64,000 nucleotides of DNA from Euryodendron excelsum (lineage: Eukaryota; Streptophyta; Magnoliopsida; Ericales; Pentaphylacaceae). Positions within the stretch are counted from its first letter, which is position 1; each line of letters begins with the position of its first letter. Below are positions 24,348-33,813 of this stretch, one piece after another. The notes under the pieces are model-generated. The model made no database searches. It was not told the origin of the DNA and saw nothing but the letters and a program-made list of their open reading frames with translations. The position numbers and the translations under genes are program-made. The stretch is taken from contig CM065394.1 of assembly GCA_033060915.1 (NCBI GenBank), forward strand, positions 26,672,001 to 26,736,000, in the 5' to 3' direction.

Positions 24348-24760
24348 ACGGCTTGGTATTTAGAACTGGTGTGGTCTGAAAAGGCGACCGGCCCACAAGG
24401 GGCAAAACGGTTATTTCGTGCCGGGTTTACTAGAACTGACTAGGAATGATCCGGAAAGATAAAGGAAGGTCAGGAATACTATAAGAAGCATTCTCGGGAG
24501 ATTACTGGTTTGATACCCAAAGCCGGTGTGGCCAGAAAAAGGCGACTGACTCACCAGGGGCAAAACAGTCATTTTGCAATGGGTTTGCCAGAACTGACTC
24601 GGAATGATCCGAAAAGATAATAGAAGGTTTAGAACACCATAAGAAGCACTATCGGGAGGTTACTGGTTTGATACCCAGAGCCGGTGTGGTCCCCGGGCCA
24701 TTCGGATGCCTAGGGGCAAACTGGTTATCTTGACCGAAAAGTCTCAGAACTGGCCTGAAA
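24348..24760. repeat. about 155-bp tandem repeats in solo LTR
   Basis: Three imperfect units are anchored by GGTATTTAGAACTGGTGTGG (about 24354), GATACCCAAAGCCGGTGTGG (about 24512) and GATACCCAGAGCCGGTGTGG (about 24669). Each is followed by GGGGCAAA and an ACTGACTNGGAATGATCCG-like segment, absent in the last. Confidence 0.7.
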
Positions 24761-25222
24761 CTGACTAGAAGGCACCTAATCATGCCGGATTGCTTTTAAG
24801 ACAATCTTGGAAGGGTGGACTTACCATTCTGAGGACTCAAGTGTGTTCTCGAGAAATGTGCCGAAAAATGGCCCTAGGGGTAGTTTGGTCATTTTTCACC
24901 GAAGTAGACTAGCAGGCATCTGTGTTGACTTGGGTTTTGAGTGTTTCCGCCACTCTGACATCGGTCTCGTGATACAGGGGTTTGTTGGCAATTCCCTATA
25001 TCGACCTGCTTGTGAGTATTTCCGCTACTCTGACGGTTCACAATCATTCCTAAGACTGCTTGATCTCGAGAAGCTGCTAAAGGGACTTAGTGTTTGAGAG
25101 TCAACTTTCTTAGAAGGCATGCCTAAACGGACATTTCTGCATTGGCAGGCTAGCAGGCGCCAAAGGTTGATCGTTCTGCCATCTAAGGGACTTGGAGTCT
25201 CGTCCCGATCGACAGGTTTAAA

Positions 25223-25505
25223 GGGGACTTATTGTCTTCGGAAAGACACGCCTAATTTGGAATATGGAAAGGGGACTTACCGTCTTCGAAAAGACGCGCC
25301 TAATTTGGAATATGGAAAGGGGACTTACCGTCTTCAAAAAGACGTGCCTGATTGGAATATGGAAAGGGAACTTACTGTCTTCGGAAAGATGTGCCAGATT
25401 TGGAATTGAAAAGAGGACTTACTGTCTTTGGAAAGACGCGCCTGATGGAATATGGAAAGGGGACTTACAGTCTTCAGAAAGACGTGCCTGTTGGAATTGG
25501 AATGG
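25223..25505. repeat. six tandem units of about 47 bp in solo LTR
   Basis: The unit GGGGACTTACCGTCTTCG, AAAAGACGCGCCTAATTT and GGAATATGGAAA repeats six times with small changes. Each unit holds a short inverted repeat GTCTT...AAGAC around a TCGAA or similar loop. Confidence 0.85.
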
Positions 25506-25693
25506 ACAATACCCCTAAGGGCATTTTGGTCATTTTGCCTCTATTTGGGCTTGGGGGAGCCCGCGAAGCGATGGATAGACGGGATTAGACTTAGAAAGTT
25601 TATTTCGATTAGAATACGTCCATATTGACTTACGTACAAATCTGGACGAACCATAGACCGTCGAGCGGTCAAAAATGGGGTGCTTACAGGGAG

Positions 25694-27280
25694 TTAACTT
25701 CGTCGATCTAAAGAAGGTCTTGGACTATCGTGGATAGGGGAAGTTGAGAGACCTCGCGCAAACTCTCCATATCCTGCTGAACTACCTGCTTCAATATTCG
25801 ATGTTTACTGCAAAAATGGGGATCCCGTTGAGCGTCCTTGCGACATTGGCCGAGCAGGGTGCGAAGGGGGATTTTGAAAAGATTCATGTCGGTGTTGCCC
25901 TTGAAAGGGCATACACCGCCAAGCAAGTGATCGTCGCTGCTTAGCCTCCATCTAATCTTATTGAAGAGGAGCAGCAGATTCTCTAACTTCAGTCTGGTTT
26001 GAATAGCTCGGCTCCAACATCAAAGCCCTCAATCGTGCGACACCGTCATGTTAAGTTAAGACAGAAAGAGCGGAGGGCAACCCCATCTCTAGACGAACAT
26101 GACAAGATGAATCTTAAGGAGATGATGGTTGCCGCGGTAAGGAAGCCACTAAAAAAGGCTGATGCAGAAGCTGCCGATCCTTCGGTCATCAATTTGGAGA
26201 CTTCCCTAGTCAAGGATATGGTGCCTCTGCAGACGAAGTCAAGTACTCGACTGCAAAAAAAAGAAAGCCCCCGAGGTAGCCACCCAACTACTGGCCCCAA
26301 AGAAGGCGAAGGTCAGCTCCCAAGGTGCCGTTGAAGATCCGGTTAATGCCGAGCCAGTGACCATTATTCCGGACATTCTAGGTCGGCGCATGACAACTGT
26401 TGACTCCATGATTGATCAAGCTGAGGTGGCACTGGGTGTTCTCCACAACGTTCTGCCGAAGAAGGACGTCATGAAGCAAGGAAGTGCCAATGATTTGAAT
26501 GTTTTCATAGGCACCTTCCATGACTCTCTTCTGGTAATTAGTTCTTTCTTATCCCTTCAACTCTGTTCTTGATTCTTTTGGTTTCTCATTCAAATGCGTA
26601 ATCTTATTATATAGGGCTAACTTAACACTAAGGAGGCAATGAGCCGCTTTCAGTCCCTTGTCGAGCAGCACCAGCAGTTAGTCGAGGAGTATGCTGGTCT
26701 GAAGAAGGAGTGGCTCAATGCCAGTGAGGAGAGACTGCTACAGAGAAAAAAGGTAGAGGAGGCCATGGCGGAGTTGAAGATGGTCACTGTCGATTTTGAG
26801 AAGAGGGACAAGGAGGCCAACGCTCTGCTGGAAAAGAATGAAGTACAATTTGTGGAGCTGTTCAAGGCCAACGCTGAAATTGAAGCACTACAGGTTGAGA
26901 TGGCCAAACTAAAGGCAGAGGAAGAGCTTATCATACAGAAGGGTGCTGATCGGGCGCCTAGGGATCTTTCCATTCAGATGGTGGACTTGAGCAGGACAAT
27001 CTTCCGAGAGGGTTGGAACAGTGCCCTTCTATTTGCTAAGATGGAGAAGTCCTCTGACGTGGAAAACTATGCCCTGACTACTTCAACACGACGGAGGACG
27101 GCTCTGTTGACCCTAAAAAGGTGGTTGCCAATGCCGAACAAAAGAGAAAGCTTGCTCAAGAGGCCACTGTTGAAGAGGCCAAGTCTGCTGCTGAACTACC
27201 AAAGGCCACAGATGAAGCTTCTAGAGAAAAATCAGCTGAGTCCTCTGAAAATTCGATGGAGACCATTAATGATAACTAGT
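25694..27280 (+). pseudogene. gypsy antisense ORF, 3' part (PF04195 family, coiled-coil tail)
   Basis: This continues the ORF cut at 8665. It encodes LAQTLHILLNYLLQYSMFTA, a charged linker, and after a frameshift near 26262 APKKAKVSSQGAVEDPVNAE. An intron follows at 26534-26614 (GTAATT...TATATAG). The next exon (from about 26615) begins near MSRFQSLVEQHQQLVEEYAG and is a long coiled coil, as in the C-terminal half of this family. A frameshift near 27080 moves the end to the frame with DYFNTTEDGSVDPKKVVANA, ending ENSMETINDN at TAG 27278-27280. Stops at 25942 and 25984 and the frameshifts show decay. Function unknown. Confidence 0.68.
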
Positions 27281-27862
27281 TTTTTGTACTTTTTTTTTTC
27301 TTTATGTAATCAATCGTTTCAAATCAATGCAAGCCTTTTTTGCTGTACTGAGTCTACCTTCAATTTTGTCGTTTTATCAAAGTTTATAAACTTGTCGATC
27401 TAAATGAATTAGGTAAAACCAAGTTCGGATTTTGGTTTGTGTTTGCGCATAGAGCTCTGGCCTGCCCTAGTTGGATAGGACTAATTCTAGGCATTTTAAT
27501 TTGATCTTTGTTTTTCAATTTGTGACCTTCATTGGTAGATCTGTCCAACTTGGACAAGACCAAGTTTTGACACTTGATTTTTTGTGACCTTCATTAGCCG
27601 ACCTATCCAACTTGGACAGGACCAAGTTTTTATAATTATTTTTTGTGACTTTCATTAGCCTACCTGTCTAACTTGGACAGAACTAAGTTTTTACACTTAG
27701 TTTTTATGACCTTAATTGGCTGACCTAGGTGGCTATCTACCGGGGTAAATCAGTAGTATGCCGAATTAGTATGGTCTTGGTTGGTGGAAGTCTCATTTCC
27801 TTGCTCAGTGAGGTCTACTCCTCTTCCCCTTTGGATATTGGTACTCATGGTTATCTTGACTT
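27281..27862. other. non-coding interval between antisense ORF and primer site
   Basis: No coding signal on either strand. This is where gag-pol would be expected in a complete minus-strand gypsy element. It holds the hairpin repeats at 27524-27732. Confidence 0.6.
27524..27732. repeat. tandem 61-62-bp units, each with a hairpin
   Basis: GACCTTCATTGG starts units at 27524, 27586, 27647 and 27708 (the last partial). Each full unit contains the inverted repeat AACTTGG-ACAAGA-CCAAGTT or a close variant. Confidence 0.85.
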
Positions 27863-27881
27863 TTCCACAGATAATGCCAAT
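27863..27881 (-). other. primer-binding site of gypsy element
   Basis: Minus-strand ATTGGCATTATCTGTGGAA directly follows the 5' LTR and matches TTGGCGCCGTCTGTGG apart from changes consistent with CpG decay. It fixes the element on the minus strand. Confidence 0.65.
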
Positions 27882-28486
27882 TGTAAGTAGAATTTTTGAA
27901 AAGGCCTGGCCGATCATTTAAACCAATATCAAAGAGCAACAATTCGCTACAAAGAGACAGAGAAATTAGAATGGGTCGACCCTCTTTTGGCCAATCACAC
28001 TCCGACGATTAAGTTAACAATCTTAATCGAGAATCAAATAAAGACGATGTATGTTTGAATTCAATTGTCCATACCTTACTTCTTGGGGCTTTGATATTTA
28101 TAGTGTAATCGATGGAGTGTTAATCCTTGTGCCTATTCTTAGGTCATCATGACTTACCTTGTAGACTATATCATTCGTTGCCGACTGATCGGACATAGGT
28201 CCAGCTTTACCGCCGTGCTAGAAGCTGGCTGATAGGGCCGTGAGCGTGGACGTCCCGTTGTGAGCTGCTCTTGCATTAAATGCAGGTCATCTCCGCATTA
28301 AATGCTGTGATCAGAGCATTAAATGCTCTGACTATTCTTGTGGGTTGGGCTCGACGCCTTTTGACTTGGCCCAAGGTCGGCAATGCGGGCTTGGCCGTAT
28401 TGTTGAACTTTTGGGCTGACTCATAGCCCAGCTTTATTCAATTAATTTTTATTGGGCCTGACCAGGTAAATTGGGCTGGAATTCCA
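27882..28486 (-). repeat. gypsy 5' LTR (element on minus strand)
   Basis: This is the direct repeat of 7014-7629. The outer end reads GGGCTGGAATTCCA and lacks the bases between GGAATTCC and ACA that the other copy keeps, so a small deletion at the junction is likely. Confidence 0.8.
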
Positions 28487-28702
28487 TCTTTAAGTTTTGT
28501 GAAAACTTTTTAATAAGATTCCTATTATATTTTTCAATCGCTTCTCACTTCTCATTTTTCTTATATTTCTTGACTGCATTTATCACTTTTGTTCCCCTAA
28601 CGTTTCTCACTTCCAATTTCTATTTTGATAACTATGGGTTGAACACACATATTCCACCAGGTGGTTAATTCACAATTAGGATTTCACTCCCGCAATATTT
28701 GG
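28487..28702. repeat. right half of the split 291-bp tandem repeat
   Basis: TTTTAATAAGATTCCTATTA through TTAATTCACAATTAGGATTT matches 6745-6930 closely. With 6934-7013 it completes the second repeat unit. Confidence 0.8.
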
Positions 28703-29127
28703 GCCTAGTCTCTATAGCCATTCAATGAACTAAACCTATTTTTTAATGTTCAAAACACAATGGGAGTTAAACTTTGGTTGGGTTCAAGTCTCCATTCGTC
28801 CGGCCCTCGAGTGCAAAGACAAAAGGGAGCTTGATTGCAAGAACTGCCAATCGAGCAGGGACAAATGTCAGTCCTAGTGATCCAAGGCACTGAGTGAAAG
28901 GGTCGTCGCTCAATGGACAAAAGTTATAGCTAAACCTCTTTTTTAGTTCAGAGCACGCGATAAGACTTAAATTTCAGCCCCAAACGTAAGTGTGGTTGGC
29001 TCTCTCCCAAATAGTAGCGTAGTGTTGAGAGGCTATACTCTTTGGTGTATGTGTCGAGTAGCCTATTGCATATCTATTTTTTTGTTACCTTATAATATTT
29101 TTGGTTGCAACCATTAAGGGTGGTTCA

Positions 29128-29215
29128 ATGGTAGGTTGGTATGAAGTTCGATCCCTCTTATCTCCCTCGTGTAATAGCCATCATTCACATAGTACATAAA
29201 ATTTAAATAATTTGT
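29128..29215 (+). repeat. possible tRNA-derived SINE remnant
   Basis: TGGTTCAATGG fits the pol III A box (TRGYNNARNGG), and AGTTCGATCCC about 30 bp later resembles a B box with one base missing. No target duplication or clear tail was found. Confidence 0.3.
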
Positions 29216-29332
29216 ATGAAAAAAATGTTACTCTTTCAAAATAATTGTACAAAAAATGATACCAAAATGATGTGATACTGATATTTTTGTAATTAAGAGT
29301 CACGTGAATGTTTTGTTTTGCAACAAGAAATT

Positions 29333-29623
29333 TGGTCAGTTTGATAATGCTATCAGTTTTTTATTTTTTACTATATGTTTTTGTTGTGTATTTTTACTGT
29401 GTATTTTTTATTGTTTGGTGAGGGGCATTTGTAACTTATCGTTGTGCCAATAATACCAAACTAATATTTTGAAAACAGAGAATATACCCATTTTAATATT
29501 TTTTATTTTTTATTTTTCAAATTCTGTAAACAACTAAAAAATAAAAAACAAACACTGTTTTTTAAATTTTTTTTAAAAAAAATACAAAACATAAAAACAG
29601 AACAAAGGTTAGCAAACAGACCA
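29333..29623. mobile_element. MITE-like element
   Basis: The left end TGGTCAGTTTGATAA matches the right end read on the minus strand, TGGTCTGTTTGCTAA, at 13 of 15 bases. The interior is T-rich on the left and A-rich on the right, so the element can fold back. No target duplication was found. Confidence 0.5.
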
Positions 29624-29886
29624 GTATACATTTGACACTGCAGGTTGAATGTTCTTTTGCACCCACAGCTTTCTGCTTGGGGTCCTAAGCTACAAACGTC
29701 CAAGGGTAGGTGACCCATATATTTCCTCCTGCTCCACAAGTCAGAGATTCTTTCCTTAAGAAATATGAACCAGAAACAAAATGGTATTGTCATAATTACC
29801 CCCTTATTTCTCGCACTACGCTTAGTAAAACCCTGGTAAAGGTAATCCCAAACTTTGTTTACACAAAACAGTTATCAAGATGATGA

Positions 29887-30690
29887 TTATTTATATAAGA
29901 ATCCACCGTCAACGACGAGGTCATGACCGGAGACAAACCCCGAGTCGTCGGAGGCCAGGAACAACACAGCATCCGCCACGTGTTTAACTTTCAATACAAT
30001 CCCTTTGAAAGGATTCAACGGCTCAAAAGCTTTCTCAACCTCCTCCGACTCCTTTTGATGCGCGTCGCACATCAGCGGCGTCGCCACCGCGTACGGCGAC
30101 ACGCTGTTCACCCTGATTCCGTGCTTCCCCAGCTGCTGGCTCGCCGATCGGACAAGCCCAACCACCGCATGCTTCGACATGTTGTAGTCCGTCCGCCTCT
30201 TCATGCCCTTGCTGGCCGCCACACTCGCCGTGCACACGATGCTCCCCCTCACGCGCCGCTCCACCATCGCACGCGCCGCGTGCTTCACGCAGGCGGCCAC
30301 TCCACGGACGTTGATCGCGAACAGGCGGTCGAATTGAGAGAAGTCGAGGTCAAGGATCACCTGATCGGAGCCGCTTACGATTCCGGCATTGCTGAACATG
30401 ATGTCGAGTTGTCCGTAAATCTGGACCGTCCACTCCACCATGGCTTTGACTTGCTCTTCGTCGGTGACGTCGCAGTGAAAGTAGCTGCAACGGCCTGAGC
30501 CGATGGCCTCGGCCACATGTTGGCCTTTTTCATCTTGGATATCGGCGATCACAACCGCGCGTGCGCCGTTATCGGCAAAGAGATGTGCGGTGGCCTCGCC
30601 AATGCCGCTGGCGCCGCCGGTGATGATGGCCACTTTGCCTTCCAGCTTCTTGGTGGGTAAAGCAGCGTCTGTCATTTTATCTCTATCCAA
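29887..30690 (-). CDS. short-chain dehydrogenase/reductase (SDR110C-like)
   Basis: An intact single-exon frame of 267 residues, a normal length for classical SDR enzymes. Visible are the dinucleotide-binding loop TGGASGIG (residues 24-31), the acidic D50 expected to select NAD(H) over NADP(H), the NAG motif (101-103), catalytic S156 in TASVAAS, and YNMSK with Y169 and K173. The C-terminal GHDLVVDGGF is typical. It probably oxidises an alcohol or reduces a ketone on a small metabolite in the cytosol. Relatives include secoisolariciresinol, isopiperitenol and xanthoxin dehydrogenases; the substrate cannot be read from sequence. Met1 (30690) and Met6 are both possible starts. The gene is much richer in GC than its surroundings and lacks the intron often seen near the N terminus in relatives. 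Confidence 0.93.
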   Translation of the reverse strand: MDRDKMTDAALPTKKLEGKVAIITGGASGIGEATAHLFADNGARAVVIADIQDEKGQHVAEAIGSGRCSYFHCDVTDEEQVKAMVEWTVQIYGQLDIMFSNAGIVSGSDQVILDLDFSQFDRLFAINVRGVAACVKHAARAMVERRVRGSIVCTASVAASKGMKRRTDYNMSKHAVVGLVRSASQQLGKHGIRVNSVSPYAVATPLMCDAHQKESEEVEKAFEPLNPFKGIVLKVKHVADAVLFLASDDSGFVSGHDLVVDGGFLYK

Positions 30691-30720
30691 TGGAGAGATG
30701 ATTGACTGGAATATGGCCCG

Positions 30721-30727
30721 TTATAAA
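30721..30727 (-). promoter_or_regulatory. candidate TATA box of the dehydrogenase gene
   Basis: Minus-strand TTTATAA lies about 31 bp before the first ATG. This is close, so it would imply a very short leader or use of Met6. Confidence 0.35.
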
Positions 30728-32549
30728 GCAGGATTAGTAATTTAGTACTGCCTATTTCGAATAGGAAAATTCATACCAACAATTCATATAGAATATATTA
30801 AAAGTTAAAACAAACAATTCATCGACTCACTCTTACAAAAATATAATTATCACGCCTCTATGTGATTTTTCTCGAAAGAAAATTTCTTAATTTTTATTTT
30901 TTTATATGTTTCCTTCAATTTTTAAAATAAAGTCAATGTAAACTCTAGAAGTTGTCTTAGTTGATCAAGTGAGTGTACATTCCACATTAACCAACTTAGG
31001 TTCAACTCGATGAGTCAGGCTAAAAAAATTTTATTTTTTGTGAATACCCTAATTTGACATGAATGGCATGACCGAAAAAGGAATTTGTTAAAGTACGTGT
31101 AAACTGATCTGAACATCCCTGACCACAATACTAAAGAGGAAAAAAAAATTCAATGCATTTCAATGATTAAACTGTTAAACAATGTGAAAACTTTGATCTC
31201 CTCAACTATGACTTTATTTTTTATTTTACCCTTAAATTAAAAATTATTACATTACTCGTAAACTATGAGAATTTAAATTTATGTAGATAGTGTTAATTGG
31301 GAAAACAAATTACAAAACAAAAAAAATACCATTTCATATTTTAATTTTATATTCTTGAGAAACATTTTGAAATGAAAATGAACACAATCATTGAAATAGA
31401 TTTTGTATTTTTCTTGGCAGCATTTTTTTTGTGAAATTTATGAAAATATATTAATATCGTAAATAAGAGATTGCATAAAAATTTAGATTGCTAAATATTG
31501 TATTCACTTACATATGCGAACTTGGTATTAAAATTATGCACGTGCACGTATACACATGTAGTTATACAATCTAATAGATTTTAGGTCCCCAAAAGCAACA
31601 AATAGGGTAAAATGAAGTTTGCATAAATTTAAATTGTAATAGTTTAGAAGCGTAAAAAATGTAACGATTTAATTCAAGGTGTTAAAGTGACATTGATCGA
31701 GTCCTAGTAGAGAGGTTGAAGTCTATTTAATGCTTAATTTTCTCACCTCTGTTAAAATAATGTACTATATAGATTTATTTTTGTTGAAGAGCTTAAATAA
31801 AAGAGAAAAAAATTTTAGTGATAATATTGAAATCTTGATCAAATTGAAAGAACAAAATGATTATTACTATGAACCAATCATGAAATTGACTAATTATTTT
31901 GATTTGACTATCAATAATATGTGGTCCACAAGGCACGACATTCAAACAATAGATTTAATTTAGTAGTTGAGCCCTATGAAATTGCTCATTTGATATGAAA
32001 TTGCTCATTTGATAGAGGTTCAAACCCTACCAACTCCATTCTTTCCCGTTTGCCTTGCCTTGTATAAAAAAATAGGTATGACATGCCAGTAATGTGTTAC
32101 TTGCCAGCCAAAACATTGTGTAGACACAACCACAAGATAGATTACACTAATCACTTCTCTTGAGGTTTGACAATAATACACTTATTATCCTCGTAGTAAA
32201 TTTGCTCAAATCCATTCCCCTCTCTTTTCCCCACCCACCCCCGAAATAGCCATTAATACCATAATTATTAATATCATTCTTACTAGTGTAATGTTTTTGT
32301 TGTGGGTATGATATATATCAGTACCGATGCATTTGCAATTCGGATTTATTACTCTAAGTATTATCTATACTTACAAAAAAATATATTTAATTACAAAAAC
32401 ATAATATAATGTTATTTAACCTAAAACATGTTTAAAAATATTTAAAAACATTAATTGTCTAGTATATGTTTAACACAAGTTTTAATAAAATTAACCATCA
32501 AATATAACAAAAATAAATTATTTTAAAATATATTACACCAAATCCAGTT

Positions 32550-32581
32550 ACCAGATGTGGTACGGTGGTACCACATCCGGT
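32550..32581. repeat. hairpin with 14-bp arms
   Basis: ACCAGATGTGGTAC, then GGTG, then GTACCACATCCGGT: 13 of 14 arm bases pair. It could be the terminus or centre of an unrecognised element. Confidence 0.6.
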
Positions 32582-33052
32582 AAATTCAATATTAACCCGT
32601 ATCACTCGGCACGGCCGTATCCACTAGTATTTGTCGATACCCTTCACCCGTAAGGACCTTAATCTTCTTTATACTATTTTATGATACGTATTGGTAACTA
32701 TGATCAATACTACTTGGCAATCTCTCCATAACAGTTCCTCTCTAGGCAGTTGTGATTTTCCCTAATTGGTGATGAACTGGTCACCAACACAACTCAAAAA
32801 CAAAAACCCAATCAACAAATTTACTCATAATTGCCACCAAAAAGGTAATATCCCATGGGAGGCAAAGAGAGGTAAAGGAGTTAGCAAGCGACTGTCAGAA
32901 TAGTTGCTGCTGGGATGTCAATTTAGTTAATGACGGTGAAGTGGAGCCTTCATTGATGAAGCTGAAGAGGTGTTATCCCAGGAGGTCCTAGTCTAGTTTG
33001 GGCTTTAGGTGTAAAGGAACCACCCCTGTAAGATGTCTGCTGGGCTGAAATA

Positions 33053-33100
33053 TGAGAGAGAGAGAGATAGAGACAGAGACAGAGACAGAGACAGAGACAG
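33053..33100. repeat. (AG)n and (AGAGAC)n microsatellite
   Basis: GAGAGAGAGAGATAGAGA is followed by five tandem GACAGA units. Confidence 0.85.
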
Positions 33101-33813
33101 GTGGTGATGTTTGTGAAGGGGTGATTGCGTAATGATGTTGGTGGTAATGAATTTCTTGGTTGTTTAACGATAGGTCATGGCAGAGAAAGTAAATTACGGG
33201 AATATCTAAGGGTGTTTCTGTCATTACACTACAAAAGCATAGATAAGTAATTTTATTCTATCCTGTATTTTTATTTTTATTTGCTGAGTACAAAAGGTGA
33301 AAAGAAGCAACCAACTTAGTAATCCCATTGACGTGACCATAAACGTTTCTATCTCTGCGGAATGTTCGGCTGCAAAATATTCAATTTACCATAGTTACTG
33401 ACCTGAAAATAGCAAGCTTATCACTGCAGTCTCACCGAAATAGAAGCGATATTCAAGCTCTTTTCAACAATATCTAGAACCACAAACATGTTCAAACACA
33501 GGACCTTTGAGAGGAGTAAAATTTTAAACTCACTTGTTGAAGCTAAACCCAACTGGCACCTTGGTAATTATCTATATGATAAGCTGAAATTTCAACTGCA
33601 TAAACTTGACCAGCTATATAGCAAAGAGAACAATTTTAACATCAGAGTCCTCACTTCAAATTGCAAATGCACAATAGATTTGGTAGACCAACATCATCAT
33701 TCAAATTTTGCAGGACTTGTACAATATACAGGCCCATAGTTAGGGGCATAACACACGGCCGAGAGATCAAACTACATGCGCGATATAGCCTAGTCGCCAA
33801 ATGCATGTTCAGG

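Larger units (their letters stand above)
8666..25688 (-). mobile_element. solo LTR of a Tat/Ogre-like gypsy element, split by a CACTA element
   Basis: The insertion is bounded by TGTCGCGCCC at 8666 and GGTGCTTACA ending at 25688, and flanked by an exact 5-bp duplication GGGAG (8661-8665 and 25689-25693). Read on the minus strand it begins TGTAAGCACCCCATTTTTGA and ends CTGGGCGCGACA, ends I associate with long Tat/Ogre-type LTRs. Removing the CACTA leaves about 4.84 kb without coding domains, primer site or second LTR, so a solo LTR is the simplest reading; a non-autonomous element is the alternative. A minus-strand TATA box (23914-23925) and internal tandem repeats support an LTR. Confidence 0.8.
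7014..28486 (-). mobile_element. non-autonomous Ty3/gypsy element (Tat-like), nested host of later insertions
   Basis: Two direct repeats of about 610 bp (7014-7629 and 27882-28486) bound the element. Read on the minus strand the 27882 copy is the 5' LTR. It is followed at once by ATTGGCATTATCTGTGG, a decayed form of the TTGGCGCCGTCTGTGG-type primer site of plant gypsy elements. The other LTR is preceded by the purine tract GTTTAGAGGGCAAT. Only about 600 bp lie between the primer site and the antisense ORF, so gag and pol are absent. What remains is an antisense ORF of the PF04195 type, later split by a solo LTR. Such antisense ORFs upstream of the 3' LTR are known from Tat-lineage elements. 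LTR divergence is visible by eye, so the insertion is old. Confidence 0.78.
28703..29886. other. intergenic, no gene
   Basis: No coding signal. It holds a possible SINE-like segment (29128-29215) and a small inverted-repeat element (29333-29623). The end near 29880 is probably the 3' untranslated region of the dehydrogenase. Confidence 0.55.
30740..33813. other. intergenic, no gene
   Basis: AT-rich DNA with only chance frames. It contains a hairpin (32550-32581), an AG/AGAGAC microsatellite (33053-33100), and a tRNA-like segment near 31970-32035. In the last, ATGAAATTGCTCATTTGAT is duplicated in tandem before GAGGTTCAAACCC. Confidence 0.55.

Noticed and set aside
25223..25505. CRISPR-like array
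   Set aside because: The repeats are directly adjacent without unique spacers and lie within a plant LTR.
7014..28486. Plus-strand gypsy element with the PF04195-like ORF as its gag
   Set aside because: Primer site and purine tract are found only when the LTRs are read on the minus strand, and the TATA box of the ORF lies outside the LTR.
29128..29215. tRNA gene
   Set aside because: Boxes A and B are suggestive, but no acceptor stem or anticodon arm can be formed; kept only as a weak SINE candidate.
29923..30498. A 191-codon frame on the plus strand, Arg/His-rich
   Set aside because: It lies wholly opposite the intact dehydrogenase and has no family features; it is a by-product of the GC-rich codons of that gene.
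31970..32035. tRNA or SINE
   Set aside because: GGTTCAAACCC resembles a B box, but no A box at proper distance and a tandem duplication disrupts the segment.
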